Shown here piece by piece: positions 38,781 through 48,847 of a stretch of DNA of 64,000 bases; position 1 is the first letter of the stretch; the number at the start of each line of letters is the position of its first letter. The notes under the pieces were generated by a model that searched no databases, was not told the origin of the DNA, and saw only the letters and a list, made by a program, of their open reading frames with translations. The translations under genes and the position numbers were made by a program. This stretch comes from Prochlorococcus sp. AG-355-O17 (GTDB taxonomy: Bacteria; Cyanobacteriota; Cyanobacteriia; PCC-6307; Cyanobiaceae), in contig QCEK01000001.1 in NCBI GenBank assembly GCA_003280655.1, forward strand, positions 190,388 to 254,387, given 5' to 3'.

Positions 38781-40583
38781 TTGAAAGGCATTGCGATAGG
38801 TCTATCTAATAATTCAAAAGAAATTTTAAAAAGGCTTAAAAAAACCGAATTTGTCAAAGACATATATATTGCGGGTTCTTCAAAAGAGGATGGAAAGGAA
38901 AATGAACTTATTCAAGTACAAAAACCTAGAGAAATATTACTAAAAAAATGGTCGAAGATAGATTTAATAATTTTTATAGGCTCAATTGCTGCATCAATAC
39001 GCATAATAAATCCATTTTTAACCTCTAAAGATCAAGATCCAGGAGTAATAGTTATAGATAACAAATGTTCCAAGATAGTTCCATTAATTGGCTTACATCA
39101 GTCAAATACGCAAAATATTTCATGTCAAATTGCTAATTTACTTGGTGGCGAAATTATAGAAACTAATAATTCCAATGATCAAAGCCTCTTAAATCTTGAT
39201 GCATTTGGAAATCAATGGGGTTGGAAAAGATCTGGCAAAATAAACGATTGGTCAAAACTAGTAATTAAACAAGCTAAAAACGAAGAAATATTTTGCAAAC
39301 AATTATCTGGTAATAGCCTATGGAAAACTTCAGAATCAGCTGAGATTATTAATCAAATTGATAAAAAAGAAACTGAAAAACCAGATTCAACATTTCATGT
39401 GAGTATATTCGAAAATCATGGAACAACTTGGCACCCGCCTGTATTATGGATTGGCATTGGATGTGAAAGAAATACAAGCAAAGAATTAATAGCAAATTCT
39501 TTAAATAATCTTTTGGAGTCAGGAAATTTATCGCAGCAATCAATTGCTGGATTTGCAACTATAAATATAAAAAAAGATGAGAAAGGAATTTTAGAACTTT
39601 CTGAAGAGAAAAACTTGCCTATAAAGTTTTTTAGTAAAAAAGATCTTTCAACAATAATTGTTCCAAATCCATCAAATGTCGTGCAAAAGGAAATTGGTAC
39701 ACCTTCTGTAGCAGAAGCCTCTTGCTTACTCGCAGCTGGAGAAGAATCAAAATTATTAAAAGAAAAAAAAATTTTCAAAAATCAATCTGGGGCAGTAACT
39801 ATCGCTGTAGCAGAATCAAAAAATCAATATAATCCAACCCATGGTGAGATCCATATTATTGGAAGTGGGCCCGGTGATATCTCCTTCCTAACCAATAATG
39901 CAAGAAAAGCACTTTCAAGATGTACTGTTTGGATTGGATACAAAATGTATTTAGATTTAATAAAACCCTTAAAAAGGAATGATCACGTTTTAATTGAAAG
40001 TAAACTTACTGAGGAAAAAGAGAGATGCAGTAAAGCAATTAAACTAGCTGAAGAAGGAATAAAAGTGGCTTTAATTTCTTCAGGTGAATCTGGATTTTAT
40101 GGAATGGCAGGTTTACTTTTAGAATTACTACAAAAAATCAAAAAAGAATATAGACCTTACTTTGAAGTGCATCCAGGTATAAGTAGTGTTCAATTAGCTG
40201 CTGCAATTAGTGGCGCACCACTAATGAATGACTTTTGTTCAGTAAGCTTAAGCGATAAATTAACTCCATGGTCTTTAATAGAAAAAAGAATTAAAGGAGC
40301 TCTTTTGGGCGACTTTGTAATAGCTTTATTTAATCCTCAATCCATTGAAAGAAATTGGCAGCTTAAAAGTGTAATAGATATATGTTTACAATCTAGGCAT
40401 GGTGATACTCCAGTTTTATTAGCTAGACAAGTAGGAAGAGAAAATCAAACCAAAAAATTTTTTACCTTAAACACTATTCCTTTTAAAGAGATTGATATGT
40501 TGTCAATTATTATTATTGGCAATTCTCAAACAACCTTAGTTGACGAAATATTTCTCACTCCCAGAGGATATTTACAAAATTAA
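38781..40583 (+). CDS. cobJ: CbiG-CobJ fusion: cobalt-precorrin-5A hydrolase / precorrin-3B C17-methyltransferase
   Basis: Two corrin-ring enzymes are in one 600-residue chain. Residues 1 to about 340 match CbiG: N-terminal nucleophile-like part with LIIFIGSIAASIRIINPFL, and the C-terminal segment VLWIGIGCERNTSKE ... SVAEASCLLAAG. From about 355 a CobJ/CbiH methyltransferase begins (IHIIGSGPGDISFLTNNARKAL), with the SSGESGFYGMAG and HPGISSVQLAAA motifs typical of tetrapyrrole SAM methylases. Ring contraction and lactone opening are adjacent steps in (pseudo)cobalamin synthesis. It starts with TTG. Confidence 0.9.
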   Translation: MKGIAIGLSNNSKEILKRLKKTEFVKDIYIAGSSKEDGKENELIQVQKPREILLKKWSKIDLIIFIGSIAASIRIINPFLTSKDQDPGVIVIDNKCSKIVPLIGLHQSNTQNISCQIANLLGGEIIETNNSNDQSLLNLDAFGNQWGWKRSGKINDWSKLVIKQAKNEEIFCKQLSGNSLWKTSESAEIINQIDKKETEKPDSTFHVSIFENHGTTWHPPVLWIGIGCERNTSKELIANSLNNLLESGNLSQQSIAGFATINIKKDEKGILELSEEKNLPIKFFSKKDLSTIIVPNPSNVVQKEIGTPSVAEASCLLAAGEESKLLKEKKIFKNQSGAVTIAVAESKNQYNPTHGEIHIIGSGPGDISFLTNNARKALSRCTVWIGYKMYLDLIKPLKRNDHVLIESKLTEEKERCSKAIKLAEEGIKVALISSGESGFYGMAGLLLELLQKIKKEYRPYFEVHPGISSVQLAAAISGAPLMNDFCSVSLSDKLTPWSLIEKRIKGALLGDFVIALFNPQSIERNWQLKSVIDICLQSRHGDTPVLLARQVGRENQTKKFFTLNTIPFKEIDMLSIIIIGNSQTTLVDEIFLTPRGYLQN

Positions 40584-40654
40584 TTTTAGATAATCCATAA
40601 TTTTATAAATAGAATGTTTTTCTTTGCTTTTTCTTTACAAGAACACTAATCCTT

Positions 40655-40660
40655 TATAAT
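40655..40660 (+). promoter_or_regulatory. possible -10 before the HAD gene
   Basis: TATAAT lies 19 bases before the TTG start, with TTTACA at 40634-40639. The spacing is 15 bases, shorter than ideal. The short leader would fit a weakly expressed housekeeping gene. Confidence 0.35.
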
Positions 40661-40679
40661 GATGATTTGAGAAAATTAA

Positions 40680-41468
40680 TTGAAAAATATTGGTTTAATT
40701 TTGTTTGACATTGATGGGGTAATCCGCAGTGTAGAAAATAGCTATAGACTTTCATTAAAAAAAACGGTTTACAAATTTTCCGGATGGGAGCCAAGTTATT
40801 TAGATATTGATAATGCAAAAAATGAAGGGATCTGGAATAATGACTGGGATTTAAGTTTAGAACTTATAAAAAGATTTATAAAAAAAGAGAACTTAAACCT
40901 TAAAATTCCTCCAAGAGAGGAAATAGTAAAATGTTTTGAAGAGTTTTACTTTGGTGGAGATCCAAATAAAGATAGTAAATATTGGTCTGGTTTCATAACA
41001 AACGAGGAGTTATTAGTTGATAAAAAGTTTTTTGATTTAATTCAAAGTAATGGAATAATCTGGGGTTTTGTTAGTGGTGCAGAGTCTGCTTCTGCAAAAT
41101 TTGTTTTAGAAAAAAGACTTGGACTAAAATCACCACCATTAATATCTATGGGAGATGCCCCTGACAAGCCTGATCCAAAAGGTTTTATTAACTTATCAAA
41201 AAAGCTTATTGGAGATAAACTTGGCGAATCAAATATTCCCATTGCATATGTAGGAGATACTATTGCAGATATAAATACAGTTGTAAATGCTAGAAAGGAA
41301 ATAACATCTCAGAAATTCATAAGTATCGGAATAGCTCCACCTCATTTACATTTAAATTCTCGATTAAAAGAACGTAATTCTTACGAAACAAATCTTAGAA
41401 ATGCAGGCGCTGATTTAATTTTGAATTCTATTTATGACCTTAAAGATATTAATCTTGACTTGTTTTAA
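40680..41468 (+). CDS. HAD-superfamily phosphatase (TIGR01548-like)
   Basis: The 262-residue protein has the nucleophile motif FDIDGVIRSVENSYR at about 9-23, a helical cap, a Ser/Thr motif region (VSGAESASAKFVLEKRLGL) and the acidic motif YVGDTIADI near 199. The sequence around the first motif resembles the group named histidinol-phosphatase-like HAD in cyanobacteria. The substrate is not known. The start codon is TTG, only 7 codons ahead of the catalytic strand, so the start is well constrained. It is followed by a minus-strand tRNA-Ser. Confidence 0.78.
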   Translation: MKNIGLILFDIDGVIRSVENSYRLSLKKTVYKFSGWEPSYLDIDNAKNEGIWNNDWDLSLELIKRFIKKENLNLKIPPREEIVKCFEEFYFGGDPNKDSKYWSGFITNEELLVDKKFFDLIQSNGIIWGFVSGAESASAKFVLEKRLGLKSPPLISMGDAPDKPDPKGFINLSKKLIGDKLGESNIPIAYVGDTIADINTVVNARKEITSQKFISIGIAPPHLHLNSRLKERNSYETNLRNAGADLILNSIYDLKDINLDLF

Positions 41469-41503
41469 AACAAATATTAATTAAAAATTTTCTAAATAAA
41501 TAA

Positions 41504-41592
41504 CGGAGAGGGAGGGATTCGAACCCTCGACAAAAGTTACCTCCTGTAACTCCTTAGCAGGGAGCCGCTTTCAACCACTCAGCCACCTCTCC
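41504..41592 (-). tRNA. tRNA-Ser (anticodon GCT)
   Basis: This is a class II tRNA of 89 bases. The acceptor GGAGAGG pairs with CCTCTCC, the anticodon loop CTGCTAA gives GCT, a long variable arm follows, and the T arm is GAGGG-TTCGAAT-CCCTC. The discriminator is G, as needed for SerRS. CCA is not encoded. It reads AGC/AGT codons. Confidence 0.96.
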
Positions 41593-41653
41593 AATTCTTA
41601 TACATTATCAATTTTTTTGCAAACATTCAAAATTTTTTATTTAATCGAAATGT

Positions 41654-42853
41654 CTAATCAACTTGAACTCTCGGTAATCTATTTTTAAAAGAACAAAGAA
41701 TTTCCCACGCTATGGTATTAGATTTTCTTGCCCATTCAAGAGGAGAAATTGTTTTATCTCCATCAGATCCTAGTAATACCATAGTACTCCCAACTTTAAT
41801 TTCACTTGAACCTGTTATGTCCACCATCATTTGATCCATAGTTATGGATCCAACTTGGGGATAAAGTTTATCATTATGAATAACGTTTATCTTTCCTGAA
41901 AGATTTCTTGGTACTCCATCTGCGTATCCAATACTTAATACAGCTAAATTAGTTTTTCTATGACTTACAAATTTACTTCCATAACTTACACCAACTCCTT
42001 GATCAATAGTTCTAATAAAAGCTACTTTAGCTTTCAAAAATAAAGCTGGTTTAAGTGATAAATTTTTATCTATTTTGTCTAAAGGACTGTATCCATACAT
42101 AGAAAGCCCAACACGTACCATGTGAAAATGAAAATCTTTGTTTATAAGCATTCCTGCAGAATTAGCCAAATGAATCTTAATTTCATTATTTCGATCAAAA
42201 TTAATTTGCTTTAACATTTCATTAAACTTCAGTCTTTGTAGTTGTGTAATACTTTTAGGATCTAATGCGTTAGCTTCATCTGCAGAAGATAAATGACTAT
42301 ATATTCCCCCTATTAAAATGTTCTCAAAAGATTTAATTTTTTCAAATTGCTGAACAAATTTACTGTATTCAAATCCTAATCTTGACATTCCCGTATCAAC
42401 TTTAAGATGTAAAAGAAATTTCAATCCAAATTGCTTACCAATGTTATTGCAAATTAAACATTCTCTTATACTACTGATAGTTGGCATAAGATCATTTTTA
42501 AAACATATAATGAGATCCCTTTTCGTATAAAGATTTCCAAGGATAAGTATTGGTTTTTTAACTCCAGAGGAACGAAGCTTAATGCCTTCATTTAATGTGG
42601 CAACACCTAATTGAGATGCTCCACCTTTGATAGCATAATCTGATACTAATTTCGCATCATGTCCATATCCATCAGCTTTAACGACTGCCATAAATTGACA
42701 ATTTTTACTTAATTTTGATCTTAACTTTCTAACGTTTGTTTCTATTGCTTTACCTTTAACTTCAATCCATGCTCTTTGTTTTAGATCTATATCTTTTTCA
42801 AAATTTGGAAATTTGTCAAAATTAAATACCTGATTTGTTTGCCTATTTTGCAT
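41654..42853 (-). CDS. alr: Alanine racemase
   Basis: It makes D-alanine for peptidoglycan. The 399-residue fold type III PLP enzyme has the lysine motif AVVKADGYGHDA (K59), substrate-side LKVDTGMSRLG, and the second catalytic base tyrosine in GVSYGSKF. The N-terminal about 25 residues (MQNRQTNQVFNFDKFPNFEK) precede the conserved start RAWIEV and are longer than usual. It is divergent from the HNH gene. Confidence 0.95.
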   Translation of the reverse strand: MQNRQTNQVFNFDKFPNFEKDIDLKQRAWIEVKGKAIETNVRKLRSKLSKNCQFMAVVKADGYGHDAKLVSDYAIKGGASQLGVATLNEGIKLRSSGVKKPILILGNLYTKRDLIICFKNDLMPTISSIRECLICNNIGKQFGLKFLLHLKVDTGMSRLGFEYSKFVQQFEKIKSFENILIGGIYSHLSSADEANALDPKSITQLQRLKFNEMLKQINFDRNNEIKIHLANSAGMLINKDFHFHMVRVGLSMYGYSPLDKIDKNLSLKPALFLKAKVAFIRTIDQGVGVSYGSKFVSHRKTNLAVLSIGYADGVPRNLSGKINVIHNDKLYPQVGSITMDQMMVDITGSSEIKVGSTMVLLGSDGDKTISPLEWARKSNTIAWEILCSFKNRLPRVQVD

Positions 42854-42921
42854 TAACTTTGCACAAATATATGCGCTTATTGAAATATACAGTTAGCATG
42901 ACATGTAAATTGAATTTTGGC

Positions 42922-43428
42922 ATGGGCCAGACTCTAGTTTTAAATGCATCTTATGAACCTTTAAACATCACTTCCTGGCGAAGAGCTGTAATTTTGATGA
43001 TTAAAGGTAAAGCAGAAAGCTTAGAGGAAGACAAAACATATTCAATTCATAGCGGGAAAAAGTTGCCGACAGTTATTAGACTTCGTTACTACGTCAAAGT
43101 TCCTTTTAGAGAGGTTTCTCTAACAAGAAAAAATATTCTTCTGAGAGATAATAATTCTTGCCAATACTGTAACTATAGGGGTAATGACCTATCAATAGAT
43201 CATGTTTTGCCGAGAAGCAGAGGTGGAACAGATAACTGGGAAAATGTTACTACTGCATGTCTTAGATGTAATGTACAAAAAGGTAATCGAACCCCCGAAG
43301 AAGCGAATATGCCATTAAAACGTCGGCCTTATCGTCCATTAAGTAATCTAAATTTTGAAGCTACAAGACAAATTGACTCTGGCAAGCATAAAGAATGGAG
43401 TAAATATGTAATAGGGGTTGCAATTTAA
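42922..43428 (+). CDS. HNH endonuclease family protein
   Basis: The protein (168 residues from this start) begins GQTLVLNASYEPLNITSWRRAV, the conserved opening of this cyanobacterial family. It contains an HNH/zinc module: CQYC, then IDHVLPRSRGGTDNWENVTTACLRCNVQKGNRTP, with CxxC pairs and DH plus N. The frame is open to 42835 and an ATG at 42898 is possible, but starting upstream would overlap alr and add non-conserved residues. The biological role is unassigned, although the family is a near-universal core gene in cyanobacteria, which argues against a restriction enzyme. Confidence 0.82.
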   Translation: MGQTLVLNASYEPLNITSWRRAVILMIKGKAESLEEDKTYSIHSGKKLPTVIRLRYYVKVPFREVSLTRKNILLRDNNSCQYCNYRGNDLSIDHVLPRSRGGTDNWENVTTACLRCNVQKGNRTPEEANMPLKRRPYRPLSNLNFEATRQIDSGKHKEWSKYVIGVAI

Positions 43429-43438
43429 TAAAAAAATC

Positions 43439-44533
43439 TTAATTTACTTCTTTATTAAAATCTTCCATCATTCTTTTTTGTTCTTGCGCTATGCATGCAT
43501 TAATCACTTCTTCTAATTGACCAGCAAGAATTGGCTCAAGAGAAAAATTGGAACCTAATCTATGATCAGTTGTCCTGTTATCTTTAAAATTATAAGTTCT
43601 AATTTTTTCACTTCTATCGCCTGTTCCAACCTGGGAAAGCCTTTGTGATCTCTCTTTTGCATTGGCTTCTTTTAATTGAATTTCATACAATTTAGCTCTT
43701 AAAATTTCCATTGCTCGTTCGCGATTTTGCAACTGTGATCTCTCTTGAGTACAAAAAACTCTTATACCTGTAGGCTTATGGAGAAGATCAATAGCTGTCT
43801 CTACCTTATTAACATTTTGTCCCCCTGCACCTCCTGATCTTGCTGTTCCAACCTCTAGATCTGTTGGATCTATTTTAACCTCAACAGGATCAGCCTCAGG
43901 CATAACAGCAACTGTAGCTGTAGAGGTGTGAACTCTACCTTGAGATTCAGTAGCTGGAACTCTTTGGACTCTATGTACACCAGCCTCAAATTTAAGTTGA
44001 CTATAAACAGAATCTCCCTTAACGGAGATAACTAGCTCCTTAAATCCACCCATATCTGACTCGGAAGCACTAACAGGTTTTACAGACCATCCAATTTTTT
44101 GTCCATATCTTTCATACATTCTTGCTAAATCACCCGCCCAGATACAAGCCTCGTTGCCTCCAGCACCGGCTCTGATTTCTAACATTACACTTCTTTCATC
44201 TCTTGGGTCTTTTGGCAATAAGGCGATTGTGGTTTTTTGAATCAGTTCAATCTTAGATTCCTCTAGAATTATTAACTCCTCATTTATCAACGATTCCATT
44301 TCTTTATCATTTCTATTCTCTTTTAGTAGATTTTTTGAATCTTCGATTTCTTTATCAGTATCCAGCAACTTATTAAAATCAATCACCAAAGGTTCCAATT
44401 TTGACCTTTCTCTTGCTATGGATTCTAATTTTTTTGGATCATTAGCTATATCAGGATCTGCAAGTTGCACTTCCAAATTTTCAAAACTTTCTGAAGCAGT
44501 TTTCAACCTTGCAATTAATGTTGAGTATTCCAA
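43439..44533 (-). CDS. prfA: Peptide chain release factor RF-1
   Basis: RF-1 terminates translation at UAA and UAG. The 364-residue protein has the peptidyl-hydrolysis motif GGQ in [16 protein letters not shown] and the stop-recognition motif PAT in [13 protein letters not shown]-2 would have SPF. It is the last gene of the long ribosomal array, 28 bases after rpmE. Confidence 0.97.
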   Translation of the reverse strand: MEYSTLIARLKTASESFENLEVQLADPDIANDPKKLESIARERSKLEPLVIDFNKLLDTDKEIEDSKNLLKENRNDKEMESLINEELIILEESKIELIQKTTIALLPKDPRDERSVMLEIRAGAGGNEACIWAGDLARMYERYGQKIGWSVKPVSASESDMGGFKELVISVKGDSVYSQLKFEAGVHRVQRVPATESQGRVHTSTATVAVMPEADPVEVKIDPTDLEVGTARSGGAGGQNVNKVETAIDLLHKPTGIRVFCTQERSQLQNRERAMEILRAKLYEIQLKEANAKERSQRLSQVGTGDRSEKIRTYNFKDNRTTDHRLGSNFSLEPILAGQLEEVINACIAQEQKRMMEDFNKEVN

Positions 44534-44561
44534 TTGAAATTGTGCTTAATTTTTGAAAATT

Positions 44562-44822
44562 CTATTTTTTAGAATCTTTTTCTTCTTTTTGATCTTTTGA
44601 TGTGGCTGAATTAGCTGAACCCATTCCATATTTTTTCATAAACCTATCAACCCTACCTTCTGTATCCAGAATCTTTTGAGTTCCTGTGAAGAAGGGATGA
44701 TTTCCACTCCAAACATCAACATGTAATTCAGGCTGGGTGGAGCCAGTAGTCATTACAACTTCTCCATTACAAATAACTTTTGCATCTGGATACCATTTTG
44801 GATGAATTTCTGATTTTGGCAT
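44562..44822 (-). CDS. rpmE: 50S ribosomal protein L31 (zinc-free form)
   Basis: The 86-residue protein has the family landmarks IHPKWYPDAKV, LHVDVWSGNHPFFTGTQKI and GRVDRFMKKYG. In the zinc-binding form the second ligand pair reads VCSKCHPFF; here it is VWSGNHPFF, and only one Cys is left in the first pair. No zinc is therefore bound. The C-terminal SATSKDQKEEKDSKK tail is an acidic/basic extension. It is 14 bases after rpsI. Confidence 0.95.
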   Translation of the reverse strand: MPKSEIHPKWYPDAKVICNGEVVMTTGSTQPELHVDVWSGNHPFFTGTQKILDTEGRVDRFMKKYGMGSANSATSKDQKEEKDSKK

Positions 44823-44836
44823 AATTTTAAATTCCT

Positions 44837-45247
44837 TTAACGTTTAGAGAATTGAGGAGCTTTTCTTGCTTTTTTAAGACCATATTTTCTTCTTTCCTTA
44901 GCTCTAGGATCTCTACTCAGATGGCCTTCAGTTTTTAGCGGTTTCCTATTGTCAGGAGATAATTCGCAAAGTGCTCGAGCTGCACCTTGCTTTATAGCAT
45001 CTGCTTGGCCAGTCAATCCACCACCAAAAACATTTACCAAAATATCATAAGAATTTTCAAGGCCTAATGTTTGCAAAGGTGCTTTTATTGAATTTAAGTG
45101 CAGGGGATTAAAGTTTAAATAATCATCTCCAGAACGACCATTAATTTTTATAATTCCATTTCCTGGAATCAAGCGAACTCTAGCTACTGAAGTTTTTCTT
45201 CTTCCAGTTCCCCAATACACAGCTTTGTTTTTTATTTGACTATTCAT
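44837..45247 (-). CDS. rpsI: 30S ribosomal protein S9
   Basis: The 136-residue protein starts [17 protein letters not shown] and ends with the basic tail [12 protein letters not shown], whose last residues touch the P-site tRNA. It pairs with rplM (9-base gap) as in nearly all bacteria. Confidence 0.97.
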   Translation of the reverse strand: MNSQIKNKAVYWGTGRRKTSVARVRLIPGNGIIKINGRSGDDYLNFNPLHLNSIKAPLQTLGLENSYDILVNVFGGGLTGQADAIKQGAARALCELSPDNRKPLKTEGHLSRDPRAKERRKYGLKKARKAPQFSKR

Positions 45248-45256
45248 TTTGATAAA

Positions 45257-45688
45257 TTAACTATTTAATAATACAGGATTCTGAGCAGCATGAGGATGAT
45301 CAGCACCTTTATAAACTTTTAGTTTTTTAAACTGCTGTCTTCCTAAAGAATTATGAGGCAGCATGCCCTTAACAGCTTGCTCGATGATTCTTTCAGGAAT
45401 TCTTTCTTGTAAAGACTCAAATTTTTCAATTTTCATTCCTCCTGGTCTTCCAGAATGTCTCCTGTACAATTTTTGTGATGCTTTTTTACCTGTTACCTCA
45501 ACTTTCTCGGCATTTAATACAATGACAAAATCTCCAGTATCTAAATGAGGTGTAAATGTTGGTTTATTCTTACCTCTTAATACAGTTGCAATTTCTGTAG
45601 CAAGTCTACCAAGAGTCTTATCTTTTGCGTCAACTAAAAACCAATTTCTTTCAATTGTTTCTAAAGATGGAGTAATTGTTTTATTCAT
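45257..45688 (-). CDS. rplM: 50S ribosomal protein L13
   Basis: The 143-residue protein has [36 protein letters not shown] and [19 protein letters not shown], all L13 landmarks. The 114-base gap to truA upstream shows no clear terminator, so the L13-S9-L31-RF1 block may have its own promoter as well as readthrough. Confidence 0.97.
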   Translation of the reverse strand: MNKTITPSLETIERNWFLVDAKDKTLGRLATEIATVLRGKNKPTFTPHLDTGDFVIVLNAEKVEVTGKKASQKLYRRHSGRPGGMKIEKFESLQERIPERIIEQAVKGMLPHNSLGRQQFKKLKVYKGADHPHAAQNPVLLNS

Positions 45689-45802
45689 TTACCAAATTTC
45701 TGCAAATAAATTTAAATTAGTCTTAAATTCTACCTTATTGAAGGAATATTAAACAACAGTATTGAATGATTTACACAAAAAATTCTCTTAATTAAAACTT
45801 AC

Positions 45803-46609
45803 TTAAGAAAAACCCTTAATTAAAAATACAGGGAAAAAATCATTGTTATTAATCTTTTTAAAAACATTTTCTTCATAAACAGCATTTACAAAACATAACC
45901 CCTTAGCTGGAGCAGATTCTTTAACATCATTTTTCTTTTTGTTTACCCATCTATCTGTAAAAATTTCTGGCGATATTTTGTTTTCTCCAACTAAAACTAG
46001 TTGACCAATAATTAAGCGGACCATTCCATATAGAAAACCAGTAGCTTTAATATCAACAAAAATCAAATCTTCAACTCTTTTAATATCTATATTTTTTATT
46101 TTTGTAATTGAATTTGTTCTATTACTACCACTTTTCTGAAAAGCAAAAAAATCATGTTCTCCAATCATTTTCTTGGATGCATTTAACATTAAAACTTCAT
46201 CTAATACTTTTTGATATCTATGCCATGACCAATTATTGATGAACAAGTTTGGGAATTTACTGTTATTGATGACATATCGATAATGTCTATACATTGCTGA
46301 GTAGCATGCATGCCAACTATCTTTTACTTCAACTGATTCCAAGATCCTAATTGATGAGGGTAAGAGACTATTTAAGATATCAGAATAACTATTTCCTGGA
46401 ACAACACAATCAACATCAAAGTGTACTACTTGACCTGATGCATGAACCCCAGCATCAGTCCTACCTGCTGCAAAAGTCTTTACTGTATGATTCGTAATCT
46501 TTAAGAGAGATCTGTCTAAAATTTCTTGAACAGTAGTTGCATTTTTTTGTTTTTGCCAACCTGAATAATGAGTTCCTTCATATTGGACTAGTAAAGCTAC
46601 TCTTTTCAA
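45803..46609 (-). CDS. truA: tRNA pseudouridine(38-40) synthase TruA
   Basis: TruA isomerises U38-40 in the anticodon stem-loop. The 268-residue protein begins VALLVQYEGTHYSGWQKQ and has catalytic D52 in AAGRTDAGVHA and the RMVR-like GMVRLIIGQLVLVGE. It follows rplQ by 38 bases, a common cyanobacterial arrangement. Confidence 0.96.
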   Translation of the reverse strand: MKRVALLVQYEGTHYSGWQKQKNATTVQEILDRSLLKITNHTVKTFAAGRTDAGVHASGQVVHFDVDCVVPGNSYSDILNSLLPSSIRILESVEVKDSWHACYSAMYRHYRYVINNSKFPNLFINNWSWHRYQKVLDEVLMLNASKKMIGEHDFFAFQKSGSNRTNSITKIKNIDIKRVEDLIFVDIKATGFLYGMVRLIIGQLVLVGENKISPEIFTDRWVNKKKNDVKESAPAKGLCFVNAVYEENVFKKINNNDFFPVFLIKGFS

Positions 46610-46647
46610 AAGTTATTTTTAAGTAAAAGCCCCTTTAATTAACTAAC

Positions 46648-46998
46648 TTAAACAAGCTCGATTATGGCCATCTGAGCGTTATCACCTTTTCTAGATACAG
46701 TTCTTACTATGCGTGTATAACCACCATCTCTGTCTCCATATCTTTCCTTTGCTTTTTCAAATAATGAATGAACTAATTTTTTATCATAAATATATCCAAT
46801 AGCCCTTCTCCGAGAGGCCAAACTTCCATCTTTAGCGAGTGAAATCATTCTTTCAGCTTCATTTCTTAAAGCTTTAGCACGAGCTTTTGTTGTAGTTACT
46901 CTACCTTCCCTAATTAATTGAGTAGTTAAACCTCTTAGAAGTGCTTTCCTCTGGTCAGCAGGTTTACTTAATAATGGAATTCTAAGTTGGTGTCTCAT
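46648..46998 (-). CDS. rplQ: 50S ribosomal protein L17
   Basis: The 116-residue protein has [25 protein letters not shown] with small cyanobacterial changes, and the C-terminal [25 protein letters not shown]. It is 14 bases after rpoA, the standard pair. Confidence 0.97.
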   Translation of the reverse strand: MRHQLRIPLLSKPADQRKALLRGLTTQLIREGRVTTTKARAKALRNEAERMISLAKDGSLASRRRAIGYIYDKKLVHSLFEKAKERYGDRDGGYTRIVRTVSRKGDNAQMAIIELV

Positions 46999-47012
46999 AA
47001 TCTTTAAAATTG

Positions 47013-47951
47013 TTAAACAGATGTTCTGCTTTGTGGAATAGAAATGCCGATGCGCTCAAGAGCCTCAATAACCTCATCTGCAGATTTAGAGCCAAAGTTC
47101 TTAATTTCAAGAAGATCTTCATAACTGAAGCCCATTAAATCTGAAACTGAGTTAACTTGCGCCCTTTTCAAACAATTATATGCTCTAACGGACAAGTTTA
47201 GTTCCTCTAGAGGAATTTGAGCTTCAGGAGATGGTTCAGGTTCTTCAGGAATTTCCTCAACCATTGTGACAGTAGCAAGGGGTTGAAAAAGTTCTATTAA
47301 CTGATTTGCAGCTTCAGCAATAGCATCGTCAGGACTTGTTGAACCATCTGTTACGACTTCCATTTTTAATCTTTCTCTTCCCGTACCACCTTCTGCTACA
47401 GCAGTTTCGTCAATCGTAAAATTAACTCTCTTCACTGGCATAAATACAGCATCTATTTGAAGTAAATCAATTGCAGTTGTTTCTTCACTCTTGCGGTCTA
47501 CGGGTCTATATCCAACACCTCTTTCAACATGGATTTCCAACTCTAAGTTATGACCCTCCTGGATAGTCGCAATCGGTTTTTCACCATCAACAATTTCAAC
47601 TTGAGAAGAGAATTGGATGTCATTTGCCTTAACCTCCATTGGACCACTCGCTACTAACCTGCCGATTTCTAGCTCTGGATTTGAACTATTTATTGATAGT
47701 TGCTTGCAATTAAGAAGAATATCTAAAACGTCTTCTCTAACTCCAGGAATAGTGGCATATTCATGATTAATTCCTGCTATTCTTACTGCAGTAACTGCAC
47801 TCCCTTCCAGTCCTCCCATAAGGACTCTTCTAAGAGAATTACCCAAAGTTGTAGCTTGTCCCCTTTCTAGTGGGCCAATTAAAAAAGTTCCTGTTTGGGA
47901 GCGATCATCTGCTATTTGATGGTCGATTCTGTCAATCTGGTATTGCAACAC
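47013..47951 (-). CDS. rpoA: RNA polymerase alpha subunit
   Basis: The 312-residue protein has the assembly domain (1 to about 230, with [28 protein letters not shown]), a linker rich in E and P, and the C-terminal DNA-binding domain (about 245-305, [37 protein letters not shown]). It is 52 bases after rpsK. Confidence 0.98.
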   Translation of the reverse strand: MLQYQIDRIDHQIADDRSQTGTFLIGPLERGQATTLGNSLRRVLMGGLEGSAVTAVRIAGINHEYATIPGVREDVLDILLNCKQLSINSSNPELEIGRLVASGPMEVKANDIQFSSQVEIVDGEKPIATIQEGHNLELEIHVERGVGYRPVDRKSEETTAIDLLQIDAVFMPVKRVNFTIDETAVAEGGTGRERLKMEVVTDGSTSPDDAIAEAANQLIELFQPLATVTMVEEIPEEPEPSPEAQIPLEELNLSVRAYNCLKRAQVNSVSDLMGFSYEDLLEIKNFGSKSADEVIEALERIGISIPQSRTSV

Positions 47952-48003
47952 GGAAAATAATGAGGTTAAGAGTTTTTTTTGGGGGGTTGAGAATGGTTAA
48001 GAC

Positions 48004-48396
48004 CTAAACGCGTCTTCGTTTAGGTCTTCTACATCCATTATGAGGTAATGGAGTGACATCTCTTATTAGAGTTATTTCTAATCCGGCCACTTGTAAAGCT
48101 CTTATGGCCGTTTCCCTACCTGCGCCAGGCCCTCTAACTAGTACTTCTATTTGTCTCATACCTTGATCAAGTGCTCTTCTAGCTGCAGCTTCGGCAGCTG
48201 TTTGCGCAGCAAATGGGGTGCCTTTCCTAGCTCCTTTAAATCCACTTGCGCCAGCAGAAGACCAAGAAATTACATGACCAGAGGTATCAGTAATTGAGAC
48301 GATAGTATTATTAAATGTGCTCTGGATGTGTACCACACCATTAGGTACATTACGTTTAGATTTCTTTGAACCTGTTTTTTTTACTGTAGCTGCCAT
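48004..48396 (-). CDS. rpsK: 30S ribosomal protein S11
   Basis: S11 lies on the 30S platform beside the mRNA exit. The 130-residue protein has [47 protein letters not shown] and ends [18 protein letters not shown], as the family requires. It is 44 bases after rpsM. Confidence 0.98.
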   Translation of the reverse strand: MAATVKKTGSKKSKRNVPNGVVHIQSTFNNTIVSITDTSGHVISWSSAGASGFKGARKGTPFAAQTAAEAAARRALDQGMRQIEVLVRGPGAGRETAIRALQVAGLEITLIRDVTPLPHNGCRRPKRRRV

Positions 48397-48440
48397 GATG
48401 TTTTAAGTTAATGCTTCAATTTGTAAATAGATTTAGTTAT

Positions 48441-48806
48441 TTATTTTTTTCTTCCAGCAACTGTTTTCCTAGAACCCCGCCTTGTTCTTGCATTGGTTCT
48501 AGTTCTTTGACCCCTTACTGGAAGACTCATTCTATGTCTTCTTCCTCTTACACACCCTATATCTTGTAGACGTTTTAAAGCCATTCCCTCTTTTCTTCTC
48601 AAATCCCCTTCTAAAGTGAAATCTTCTGTGGCACCTCTTAGTTTTTGCACATCAGAATCTGAAAGGTCTTTTACACGAGTATCTGGGTTTACACCCGTAT
48701 TAGCAAGAATTAGCTTCGATCTCGTTAAACCAATTCCATAGACGTATGTTAGTGCAATTTCAACTCGCTTTTCGCGAGGTATGTCAATTCCTGCAATCCT
48801 GGCCAC
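48441..48806 (-). CDS. rpsM: 30S ribosomal protein S13
   Basis: The 121-residue protein starts [25 protein letters not shown] and has [25 protein letters not shown] in the tail that reaches the P site. It follows rpmJ by 41 bases. Confidence 0.98.
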   Translation of the reverse strand: MARIAGIDIPREKRVEIALTYVYGIGLTRSKLILANTGVNPDTRVKDLSDSDVQKLRGATEDFTLEGDLRRKEGMALKRLQDIGCVRGRRHRMSLPVRGQRTRTNARTRRGSRKTVAGRKK

Positions 48807-48847
48807 GTTTTTTGAATAATTAAAAGTTTGAATTTAAGGGTTAAAAT

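Noticed and set aside
41504-41592. tRNA-Ser as an integration site for a genomic island
   Set aside because: There is no integrase, no repeat of the tRNA 3' end nearby, and both flanks are ordinary housekeeping genes; the same holds for tRNA-Thr and tRNA-Gln.
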